The translations under genes were made by a program, and so were the position numbers. A DNA stretch of 10,163 bases from Betaproteobacteria bacterium (GTDB taxonomy: Bacteria > Pseudomonadota > Gammaproteobacteria > Burkholderiales > SG8-39). Below the pieces are notes generated by a model, which saw nothing but the letters and a program-made list of their open reading frames with translations, had not been told where the DNA came from and did no database searches. The stretch lies in contig JAOUFA010000104.1 in assembly GCA_029858545.1 (NCBI GenBank), positions 1-10,163 of the forward strand, in the 5' to 3' direction. Position 1 is the first letter of the stretch, and every line of letters begins with the position of its first letter. Shown piece by piece: positions 1 through 5,508 of this stretch.

Positions 1-693
1 CGAATCGGCTATGGCAAGGAATCGATGGCGCCGCATAACCTGACGATGACGATGATCGGGGCCTGTTTGCTGTGGGTGGGTTGGTTCGGCTTCAACGCCG
101 GCTCGAACCTCGAGGCGACCGGCGTCGCCGCGCAGGCCTTCCTGAACACCCTCGTCGCAACAGCCGCGGCGACCTTGTCGTGGTTGGCGGTGGAGTCGCT
201 CGGCAAGGGCAAGGCGTCGATGCTCGGCGCGGCCTCGGGCGCGGTGGCGGGTCTGGTGGCGGTCACACCCGCCTGCGGCTTCGTCGGTACCGTCGGTGGA
301 CTGGTGATCGGCCTTGTGGCGGGAGCGGTCTGCTACTGGGGTGTCAACGGGTTGAAGCGTTTGCTGCGTGCCGACGATTCATTGGACGTGTTCGGCGTGC
401 ACGGCGTGGGCGGCGCGACGGGTGCGATCCTCACCGGGATTTTCGCCGCGCCCTCGCTCGGCGGCTCGGGCGTCTTCGATTATGTGGCCAACAAGGTCTC
501 GCCCGATTACTCGATCTGGGGCCAGGTCGTCACGCAGGCGACGGGGGTCGTCACGACGATCGTCTGGTCGGCGGTGGTCGCGCTGCTCGCCTACAAGCTG
601 GTCGATGTGACGATCGGCCTGCGCGTGAGCGAGGAACAGGAGCGCGAGGGGCTGGACACGAGCGCGCACGGCGAGGCGGCGTACCGCATATAG
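1..693 (+). CDS. amt: Ammonium transporter Amt, C-terminal part (5' end outside window)
   Basis: This inner-membrane channel conducts ammonium/ammonia. The reading frame is open from base 1 and ends at TAG 691-693, giving 230 visible codons, a little over half of a usual Amt of about 400 residues. Family signatures include SMAPHNLTMT near the start, GWFGFNAGS, and the conserved stretch DVFGVHGVGG, whose histidine (codon 400-402) corresponds to the second of the pore 'twin histidines' (His318 in E. coli AmtB). Several hydrophobic membrane segments are followed by the typical cytoplasmic tail (GLRVSEEQEREGLD, HGEAAY), which in the family contacts the PII protein GlnK. The first ATG in view (25) is internal, because the conserved sequence continues upstream of it. 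glnK often neighbours amt but is not in this window. The 3' end is unusual: integron-cassette-like DNA starts four bases after the stop codon. Confidence 0.95.
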   Translation, partial: RIGYGKESMAPHNLTMTMIGACLLWVGWFGFNAGSNLEATGVAAQAFLNTLVATAAATLSWLAVESLGKGKASMLGAASGAVAGLVAVTPACGFVGTVGGLVIGLVAGAVCYWGVNGLKRLLRADDSLDVFGVHGVGGATGAILTGIFAAPSLGGSGVFDYVANKVSPDYSIWGQVVTQATGVVTTIVWSAVVALLAYKLVDVTIGLRVSEEQEREGLDTSAHGEAAYRI

Positions 694-697
694 GATG

Positions 698-1061
698 TTA
701 GATGGCTCAAGCAATCTCCATGAAGATCACTGACGTCGGGCGAGTAGCATTGCTTGACTTTCTTCGTCATTGTGCGCCCGGCTCGATCATCGCAGTGGGC
801 TGGTCCGAGGCGGACGAGGACTGGAGCGTGGGCGCATTCAACAAAGAAAAGATTCCACCGTCGGAGGTTGTCACGATCTCGGGGATACCCTTTGTCTTCG
901 ACCAAGGAGATTCCCAGCGCCTCAATGGCAAGACACTCGACTTCCGAGATGGGGTGTTCTGTGTCGTTTAACGAGCCCTCTAACCCCCCGGTCAACGCGG
1001 ACGCGCGCGGACGCGCCACCATGCACGCAGGTCGGCGGGCGCGCGCCGGTTACCGGGAACG
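698..1061 (+). mobile_element. Integron gene cassette 1 (89-aa unknown protein + attC)
   Basis: The left boundary is a GTTAGAT core site (697-703, consensus GTTRRRY), cut between G and TT. The right boundary is GTTAGGC (1061-1067). The cassette holds one ORF starting in the core site and ends with an attC-like hairpin. The key internal check is that the inverse core box of its own attC, CTCTAAC at 978-984, is complementary in six of seven bases to the GTTAGAT that the circularised cassette would regenerate. That match is expected of a true cassette and unlikely by chance. The base composition looks less GC-rich than in the flanking amt gene. No attI site or integrase is visible, so this would be an insertion at a secondary site or a cluster of attC sites lacking an integrase. 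Confidence 0.8.
702..971 (+). CDS. Hypothetical 89-aa protein encoded by cassette 1
   Basis: The function is not recognised. The protein is 89 residues, soluble, without a signal peptide or membrane segment. The C-terminal half (about residues 56-89) contains VVTISGIPFVFDQGD, LNGKTLDFRDG and a final FCVV. This vaguely recalls the beta-rich end of IscA/HesB-like folds, but only two cysteines (24 and 87) are present and the CxC pair of that family is missing, so no Fe-S role is claimed. The start ATG at 702 overlaps the GTTAGAT core site, a common arrangement in cassettes. An internal ATG at 720 is the alternative. No good ribosome-binding site precedes either start. The start lies 8 bases after the amt stop codon, so translation by reinitiation from amt is possible. 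The stop codon TAA is 969-971, just before the attC. Confidence 0.7.
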   Translation: MAQAISMKITDVGRVALLDFLRHCAPGSIIAVGWSEADEDWSVGAFNKEKIPPSEVVTISGIPFVFDQGDSQRLNGKTLDFRDGVFCVV

Positions 1062-1067
1062 TTAGGC
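978..1067 (+). repeat. attC recombination site 1 (59-base element)
   Basis: The site runs from inverse core CTCTAAC (978-984) to core GTTAGGC (1061-1067), 90 bp. Inside it the left arm CCGGTCAACGCGG (987-999) folds against the right arm CGCCGGTTACCGG (1044-1056). The C after CCGGT in the left arm has no partner, like the extrahelical bases that orient IntI recombinase on folded attC. The middle is a GC-rich variable segment with GGACGCG occurring twice. An alternative inverse core, GTTTAAC, overlaps the ORF stop at 966-972, but it matches the core less well. Confidence 0.78.
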
Positions 1068-1626
1068 AGCACACACGCGCTCAGCGATGCACATTCGGCT
1101 CGACGACCCGGCTCGCCCAGACGTCCTTGCGCTGCTTGAGGAGCATCTTCGCAACATGTATGAGTTGTCTCCTCCCGAAAGTGTTCACGCGCTGGATGTC
1201 AGCCGACTAAGGAGCCCCGACGTCTCCTTTTGGACCGTGCGTGACGGAGAGGTCCTTCTCGGGTGCGGTGCGCTGAAAGAACTGAACCCTTTGCATGGTG
1301 AGGTCAAGTCCATGCGTACGCCAGCCTCTCTCCGGCGTCGCGGGGCCGGACGCGCGGTGCTCACTCACATCGTTCAAGAAGCTCGTGCCCGTGGCTATCG
1401 GCGCCTCAGCCTCGAAACTGGATCGATGGAAGCGTTTGCGCCCGCGCAGAAGTTGTATGAGAGCTTCGGCTTCAGCTACTGCGGCCCGTTTGCCGACTAC
1501 AAGCCGGACCCTAACAGCGTGTTCATGACCCTCGCGCTTGAAGAGAGGGCTGCCTAACCTCGCATATGGACTCCCCTCCAACCACACTCGAGCCGCCCCG
1601 CCGCCGCGGGCGGCTCAGCTCAAACG
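1062..1626 (+). mobile_element. Integron gene cassette 2 (GNAT acetyltransferase + attC)
   Basis: The second cassette abuts the first. It starts at the TT of core site GTTAGGC (1061-1067) and ends before the TT of GTTCGAT (1626-1632). It carries one ORF in cassette orientation with a 19-base leader after the core site. Its attC contains GCCTAAC at 1552-1558, an exact reverse complement of its own start site GTTAGGC, as expected for a cassette integrated from a circle. The right-hand junction GTTCGAT departs from GTTRRRY at one position (C for purine). That fits a junction in which TTCGAT belongs to the host chromosome and not to a further cassette. Confidence 0.8.
1087..1557 (+). CDS. GNAT-family N-acetyltransferase (cassette 2)
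   Basis: A 156-residue single-domain acetyl-CoA-dependent acyltransferase, a normal size for the family. The acetyl-CoA pyrophosphate-binding loop is RRRGAG (residues 83-88, the family R/Q-x-x-G-x-G/A motif), preceded by the beta-4 strand EVKSMRTPA. It is followed by helix AVLTHIVQEARARGYRRLSLETG and the motif-B region with AQKLYESFGF. The substrate cannot be told from sequence: GNATs acetylate amines on antibiotics, peptides, polyamines or protein N-termini. GNATs are common cargo of integron cassettes. No clear ribosome-binding site precedes the ATG at 1087. The stop codon TAA 1555-1557 is embedded in the inverse core GCCTAAC of the attC, a compact arrangement typical of cassettes. Confidence 0.88.
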   Translation: MHIRLDDPARPDVLALLEEHLRNMYELSPPESVHALDVSRLRSPDVSFWTVRDGEVLLGCGALKELNPLHGEVKSMRTPASLRRRGAGRAVLTHIVQEARARGYRRLSLETGSMEAFAPAQKLYESFGFSYCGPFADYKPDPNSVFMTLALEERAA

Positions 1627-1632
1627 TTCGAT
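1552..1632 (+). repeat. attC recombination site 2
   Basis: The site runs from GCCTAAC (1552-1558) to GTTCGAT (1626-1632), 81 bp. A perfect 9-bp stem GAGCCGCCC (1590-1598) / GGGCGGCTC (1608-1616) encloses a 9-nt loop. The right side, CGGCTCAGCTCAAACGTT, closely resembles the right side of well-known attC sites such as that of aadA1 (recalled from memory, not searched). The left side is asymmetric: about 30 bases separate GCCTAAC from the L'' box TCGAGCCG, where about 5-7 is usual. A second weaker box, CTCCAAC at 1576-1582, sits at the usual spacing. Confidence 0.72.
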
Positions 1633-1651
1633 AGCGGCAGCAACGCTCCGG

Positions 1652-1681
1652 AAGGGCGCCCGCGGGCGCCCTTCTTTTTTT
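1652..1681 (+). terminator. Intrinsic terminator, plus strand
   Basis: A perfect palindrome AAGGGCGCCCG / CGGGCGCCCTT (1652-1673) is followed by C and seven Ts (1675-1681). This is a textbook rho-independent terminator for transcripts moving rightward. The minus-strand side has no T run, so it acts in one direction. It would end transcripts from amt and the two cassettes, and lies 16 bases from the convergent marR stop. Confidence 0.93.
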
Positions 1682-1697
1682 GTCCTGGCGAGAGGCG

Positions 1698-2150
1698 TTA
1701 CCCGAGGAGTCTGCCGAGCAAGGCCAGCAAACGTGATCGCTCGCTCGCGCTCAGCCCCGCTGCGACCCGTTCCTCGTGGCGCGCGATCAGCGGCAGGGTG
1801 CGCGCCAGTAACGCGGCTCCCTTGGCGGTCAGCCACAGTCCGTTGGTGCGACGGTCGGTGCCGCGGCGGCGCTGGACCAGATTGCGCGCTTCGAGCTCGT
1901 GGAGCAGCCCGACCAGGGTCGAACGGTCGATACCGACCGCGCGGGCGAGCCGGCTCTGCGTCACGCCGGGATTGGACTCGATGAGCACGAGGACACCGAC
2001 ACGGCCGGGGGAGAGATCGGGAATGCTGTCGGCAAAATCGCGGAATATCGCCTGCTGCGCGAGCCGCAGCCGGTAGCCCAATAGTCCGGGGAGCAACCCC
2101 TGGCGCAGCGGTGCATCGCCCGCCGGAGCGGATACGGACTTGCGTGGCAT
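1698..2150 (-). CDS. MarR-family transcriptional regulator
   Basis: A 150-residue winged-helix repressor typical of regulators that release DNA on binding an aromatic acid or its CoA ester. The DNA-binding domain spans about residues 45-115. It contains GVTQSRLARAVGIDRSTL (helix-turn-helix, about 62-79), the recognition helix continuing to LEARNLV, and the wing RRRGTDRRTNGLWLTAKG with the family D-x-R signature. The start is set at ATG 2148-2150, where MarR similarity begins. The frame stays open upstream to 2324, but that extension is low-complexity Arg/Pro/Ala sequence without domain features. No strong Shine-Dalgarno is visible before this ATG. The gene diverges from the CoA ligase at 2515, and such MarR/ligase pairs usually mean local control of the ligase operon and of marR itself. 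Confidence 0.88.
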   Translation of the reverse strand: MPRKSVSAPAGDAPLRQGLLPGLLGYRLRLAQQAIFRDFADSIPDLSPGRVGVLVLIESNPGVTQSRLARAVGIDRSTLVGLLHELEARNLVQRRRGTDRRTNGLWLTAKGAALLARTLPLIARHEERVAAGLSASERSRLLALLGRLLG

Positions 2151-2514
2151 TTCGTTCGCGCGAACCTTGAAAAGGGCTGCAGCCGGGTGTGTGGCGCGAA
2201 GTGTATCCTGCGCAGACCGTGTCGAGGCGTGTCCTGGAGGATTCGACGGTCGAACCGCGTCCGGTGGTCCCGCTGCTTCGGTGCACGATAATGCCGGACG
2301 CGACGCTGCGCGGCGGCGTCGCATTGAGGAAGGTCAAAGGGGGGAATGTCTTCTTGACCCGTGCGAGTCGGCGGTGGCGCGCAGGTCGCGCGCCGTGCTA
2401 TCGTTTCCGGCGCGGAACATTTCCCGTAATGTGGCTTTTCCCGAGACTTGGCAAGGGTACTTTGCATATTGTTGCGCCTTCGTATTTTGTGGTCGTGAGC
2501 CGGCGCAGCGCGCG
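2151..2514. promoter_or_regulatory. Divergent marR / CoA-ligase intergenic region
   Basis: These 364 bases between the two divergent start codons contain no credible gene, and ORFs crossing them are GC-rich read-through. The region must hold both promoters. The stretch near 2448-2490 is locally AT-richer. A possible plus-strand promoter there is TTTGCA (2461-2466), 16 bases, TATTTT (2483-2488), each box matching consensus at four of six positions. The short distance to the ATG at 2515 would give a brief leader. An inverted repeat GGTCAA (2332-2337) / TTGACC (2354-2359), with centres 22 bp apart, is a second possible protein-binding site. Both assignments are tentative. Confidence 0.45.
2154..2165. 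promoter_or_regulatory. Perfect 12-bp palindrome before marR, candidate MarR operator
   Basis: GTTCGCGCGAAC is a perfect palindrome ending three bases upstream of the marR start codon. MarR dimers bind short palindromes near their own promoters, so an autoregulatory operator is plausible. Its position would also cover the marR ribosome-binding site. Without a second copy near the ligase promoter the assignment stays uncertain, and CG-rich palindromes arise by chance in GC-rich DNA. Confidence 0.4.
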
Positions 2515-4050
2515 ATGAACAGCGCCGAACGACTGCTCGGTGAGGCGGCGCTGGCCCGGTTTGGCGAGCGCACCGCGCTTTACTGCGGCAATGAGTCGGT
2601 GCGCTACGCCGCGCTCGCGGAGCGTGTGCGGCGCGCGGCGAGTGCGCTGGCGGGCTATGGCGTCGGACGCGGTGATCGGGTGATGATCCTGATGCGCGAC
2701 TCACCGGCGCTGGCCGAAACCTGGCTTGGATGCCTGTGGTGCGGCGCGGTCGCCATCGCGTTGAACGACAAACTGTCGGAAGACGACTATCGGTTCATCC
2801 GCGCGGACTGCGACGCGCGTCTGGTAATCGTGGAGGATCGACTGCGTAGCATGCTGGCGGCGTTTGGCGACGAGCTCGCGAGCGCCGGCAAGCTGGTTCT
2901 GGTCGACAGCGACGCGGGCGCCGTGCCCGCCTGGAACGCCGCGATGCTTGCCTCAGAGCCGATGGGTCCGGCGCTCGCCACGCGGCCCGAGGAAGCGGCA
3001 TTCTGGTTGTATTCCTCCGGAACGACCGGCAGGCCCAAGGGAATGGTCCACGCGCACAAGGACATCGATGCAGTCGGCGAGGTGTTCCGTGCGGTGGTGG
3101 GGCTCAAGCCGGGCGACAAGGTGCTCGCCACTTCGCGTCTGTTCTTTTCCTACGGACTCGAGCATGCATTGCTCGGTCCGCTTGCGTTGGGGGCGTCCGC
3201 GGTTCTGAATCCGGACTGGTCCGACGTGCGCACGGTAGTACGCGTGATCGCCGAGCACCAACCGGTCGCGGTATTCAGCGTGCCGACTGTGTACCGGCGT
3301 CTGATCGCGCTGGGCGGCGAGACGCTCGGTCCGCTGCGGAGCGTTTCTTTCTTCTTTTCCGCGGGCGAACGTCTTCCGGAGAGCACCGTGTCGGAGTGGC
3401 GGCGTCTCGTCGATCGCGAGATTCTTTCCATTTACGGCACCTCCGAGACGCTTTGCGTGGTGATGGTGACTCCGGCGGGAACCTCGTTCGGCACGCACAC
3501 CGGACTGCCTCTGCGCGGCGTCGAGGTCAGGTTGCTCGCGGCGGACGGCTCCGAGGTCCCGCAAGGCGAGCCGGGCGTCGCCTGGATCAAGCACCCGTCG
3601 CTGACGACCGGCTACGTGAACCGGGCGGAACTGAGCGAGGAGCAGTTTCGCGACGGCTGGTTTTGTTCCAAGGACGTGTTCGTGCGCGATGCGGAAGGCT
3701 ACTACCGACATCAGGGTCGTGCCGACGACTTGATCAAGGTGGCCGGGCAATGGGTGCGCCCGGATGAACTGGAGGAGGCCGTGCTCGGCGAGCCGGCCGT
3801 TGCGGAAGCGGCTTGCGTGCCCTTCGTCGACAGTGAGGGTTTCGAGCGCCTCGCGTTGTTCGTGGTCGCGCGCAGCAGCGCGGAGGGGGCGGTCGAGTCT
3901 GCGCGCGCGGTGTGCGAGGCGAGGCTTCCCAAGCACAAGCGGCCGAAGTGGATCAGGGCGGTCGATGAGTTGCCGCGCACCCTGACGGGCAAGGTACAGC
4001 GTTTCAAGCTGCGCGCCCTGCTCGAGCGTGAGTTGGGCGCAGAGAGTTAG
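2515..4050 (+). CDS. Benzoate-CoA ligase family acyl-CoA synthetase (AMP-forming)
   Basis: A 511-residue ANL-superfamily enzyme that activates a carboxylic acid, probably aromatic or alicyclic, with ATP to an acyl-AMP and then to the CoA thioester in the cytoplasm. The P-loop is YSSGTTGRPKG (166-176). FFFSAGERLPES is characteristic of the benzoate-CoA ligase branch. The adenine/acyl motif is YGTSE (307-311). GWFCSKDVF and the hinge GRADDLIKVAGQWVRPDEL lead into the small C-terminal domain, and the catalytic lysine is K493 in LTGKVQRFKLR. Length matches benzoate-type ligases. The start is ATG 2515, where similarity begins. The frame is open back to 2140, but that part is promoter DNA. It heads a plus-strand run with the FAH hydrolase and isomerase, and diverges from marR. 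The exact substrate (benzoate, hydroxybenzoate, aminobenzoate or cyclic acid) cannot be decided from sequence alone. Confidence 0.9.
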   Translation: MNSAERLLGEAALARFGERTALYCGNESVRYAALAERVRRAASALAGYGVGRGDRVMILMRDSPALAETWLGCLWCGAVAIALNDKLSEDDYRFIRADCDARLVIVEDRLRSMLAAFGDELASAGKLVLVDSDAGAVPAWNAAMLASEPMGPALATRPEEAAFWLYSSGTTGRPKGMVHAHKDIDAVGEVFRAVVGLKPGDKVLATSRLFFSYGLEHALLGPLALGASAVLNPDWSDVRTVVRVIAEHQPVAVFSVPTVYRRLIALGGETLGPLRSVSFFFSAGERLPESTVSEWRRLVDREILSIYGTSETLCVVMVTPAGTSFGTHTGLPLRGVEVRLLAADGSEVPQGEPGVAWIKHPSLTTGYVNRAELSEEQFRDGWFCSKDVFVRDAEGYYRHQGRADDLIKVAGQWVRPDELEEAVLGEPAVAEAACVPFVDSEGFERLALFVVARSSAEGAVESARAVCEARLPKHKRPKWIRAVDELPRTLTGKVQRFKLRALLERELGAES

Positions 4051-4124
4051 AATCGCGCCTTTGCCGCGCGGACGGCCTTGGGGTCGCCCGCGTTTTTGCC
4101 CCCTTTTCCTGTGAGGATCAATCG

Positions 4125-4817
4125 ATGGCTTACGCTATTTCTCTTTGGACGCCCCCCGCGCTCGTAATCGCGGATTCGAAGGACTTGTTTCCCGTGCGCC
4201 GCATCTTCTGCGTGGGCCGGAACTACGTCGAGCACCAGAAGGAAATGGGCGGCGACGGACGCGAGCAGCCATTCTTCTTCATCAAATCGGCGCATTCGCT
4301 GGTGGCGGGCGGCGGGGACGTGCACTATCCGCCAAAGACCGCGAACTATCACTATGAGACCGAGATGGTGGTCGCGATTTCCCGGCAAGGTCGACGCATC
4401 GCAGCCAAGGATGCAAACAGCTACATATTCGGCTGCGCGGTGGGTCTCGACATGACCCGGCGCGATTTGCAGCAAATCGGCAAGGACAAGGGCAGGCCCT
4501 GGGATTTCGGCAAGGATTTCGACCAGGCCGCTCCCTGTGGAACACTGGTCCCCGCCGCCAAGGTCGGGTCCATGGCCAAGGGTGCTCTGTGGCTCAAGGT
4601 GAACGGCAAGGTGCGACAGTCGGCCGACCTCGCCGACATGATCTGGTCGGTGCCCGAGCAAATCGAGTACCTGTCGCAGTATTACACTCTGGAACCGGGT
4701 GACCTGATCTATTCCGGCACCCCCGCCGGCGTCGGACCGGTTCAACCGGGCGACGAACTCGTCGCCGGGATCGACGGCCTGGGCGAATTGAAAGTAAGGA
4801 TCGTGGCGCCACTTTGA
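4125..4817 (+). CDS. nagK: Fumarylacetoacetate hydrolase family protein, probably fumarylpyruvate hydrolase
   Basis: A 230-residue metal-dependent C-C bond hydrolase. The length and pattern LFPVRRIFCVGRNYVEHQ, TANYHYETEMVVAI, GLDMTRRDLQ and GRPWDFGK closely follow NagK-type fumarylpyruvate hydrolases of the gentisate pathway, which split fumarylpyruvate into fumarate and pyruvate (similarity recalled, not searched). The FAH-family metal ligands are present as E78-x-E80 and D109. C-terminal signatures LEPGDLIYSGTPAGVG are intact. A Shine-Dalgarno GAGGA (4113-4117) stands 7 bases before the ATG and fixes the start. It lies 74 bp behind the CoA ligase and 22 bp ahead of the isomerase gene that would make its substrate, which strengthens the gentisate assignment. 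The alternative is 4-fumarylacetoacetate or another 2,4-diketo acid as substrate. Confidence 0.88.
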   Translation: MAYAISLWTPPALVIADSKDLFPVRRIFCVGRNYVEHQKEMGGDGREQPFFFIKSAHSLVAGGGDVHYPPKTANYHYETEMVVAISRQGRRIAAKDANSYIFGCAVGLDMTRRDLQQIGKDKGRPWDFGKDFDQAAPCGTLVPAAKVGSMAKGALWLKVNGKVRQSADLADMIWSVPEQIEYLSQYYTLEPGDLIYSGTPAGVGPVQPGDELVAGIDGLGELKVRIVAPL

Positions 4818-4839
4818 CTTTGCCGTGTCGATTCCGCCC

Positions 4840-5475
4840 ATGAAGCTCTATACCCATTTCCGCAGTTCGGCGAGTTTTCGCGTGCGCATCGCGCTCAATC
4901 TGAAGGGACTCGCCTACGAATCCGCTCCGCTGGTACTGGCGCGCGGCGAGCATCGCGAGGCAGCGTACCGGGGCGTCAATCCGCAGGAACTGGTCCCCGC
5001 GCTCGTCGACGAGGGGCGGGTGCTGAACCAGTCGCTGGCGATCATCGAGTACCTGGAGGAGAAGTTCCCCAGGCCGCCGCTGCTGCCCGCGGATGCGCTC
5101 GGCCGTGCGCGGGTGCGCTCGCTTGCTCTGCTCGTTGCCTGCGAGATTCACCCGCTCAACAACCTGCGCGTGCTCGGCTATCTGCGGAGCCAGCTGGCGC
5201 AGGACGAGGAGGGCATCACGACCTGGTATCGCTACTGGATCGCGGAAGGGCTTGCCAAACTGGAGCAGGAACTCTCGACCGAACAGACCGGGCGTTTTGC
5301 ACACGGCGATTCGCCGACCGTCGCGGATTGTTGTCTGGTGCCGCAGATATTCAACGCGCGGCGCTATGACTGCGATACCTCGCCGTATCCGATAACCATG
5401 CGGGTCTTCGATACCTGCATGGGACTCGAGGCGTTCGCGCGGGCACAGCCTTCGAAGCAGCCCGACGCGCAGTAA
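4840..5475 (+). CDS. maiA: Maleylpyruvate / maleylacetoacetate isomerase (zeta-class GST)
   Basis: A 211-residue cytosolic glutathione-dependent cis-trans isomerase. The N-terminal thioredoxin-like domain begins LYTHFRSSASFRVRIALNLKG, with SSA replacing the SSC of many maleylacetoacetate isomerases. ELVPAL and NQSLAIIEYLEE (the glutathione gamma-glutamyl site) follow. The helical C-terminal domain has the family-specific CEIHPLNNLRVLGYL and the ending ADCCLVPQIFNARRY. The overall pattern resembles NagL, the maleylpyruvate isomerase that works with NagK. The start is set at ATG 4840, where family sequences begin. An in-frame GTG at 4825 would add five residues, and neither start has a clear Shine-Dalgarno. 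With the FAH gene it forms the two steps after gentisate ring cleavage. The gene ends 33 bp from the convergent hydratase gene. Confidence 0.88.
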   Translation: MKLYTHFRSSASFRVRIALNLKGLAYESAPLVLARGEHREAAYRGVNPQELVPALVDEGRVLNQSLAIIEYLEEKFPRPPLLPADALGRARVRSLALLVACEIHPLNNLRVLGYLRSQLAQDEEGITTWYRYWIAEGLAKLEQELSTEQTGRFAHGDSPTVADCCLVPQIFNARRYDCDTSPYPITMRVFDTCMGLEAFARAQPSKQPDAQ

Positions 5476-5508
5476 TCGCGCATCCCAGGGGGTGCCGAAG
5501 CGGGCGGT

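Noticed and set aside
966..972. GTTTAAC as the inverse core of attC 1
   Set aside because: It fits RYYYAAC, but pairs with the cassette core GTTAGAT less well than CTCTAAC at 978 and is less well spaced to the L'' arm. It is kept only as an alternative.
1626..1697. A third cassette after GTTCGAT
   Set aside because: Only a terminator and the end of marR follow. There is no ORF or further attC, so the last junction is taken as host DNA.
2151..2324. N-terminal extension of the MarR protein to an ATG at 2324
   Set aside because: It adds 58 Arg/Pro/Ala-rich residues outside the MarR fold. The ATG at 2150 gives the usual family length.
2140..2514. In-frame upstream extension of the CoA ligase ORF (125 extra residues)
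   Set aside because: The residues show no domain similarity, and ligase homology starts at the ATG at 2515. The extension would overlap the marR start and cover the only space for divergent promoters.
2953..3936. Minus-strand ORF of 327 codons inside the CoA ligase gene
   Set aside because: It is the complement of conserved ligase motifs, with Arg/His-rich composition and no domain features.
5476..5508. Bidirectional terminator between the convergent isomerase and hydratase genes
   Set aside because: No convincing stem with a T run is visible in these 33 bases.
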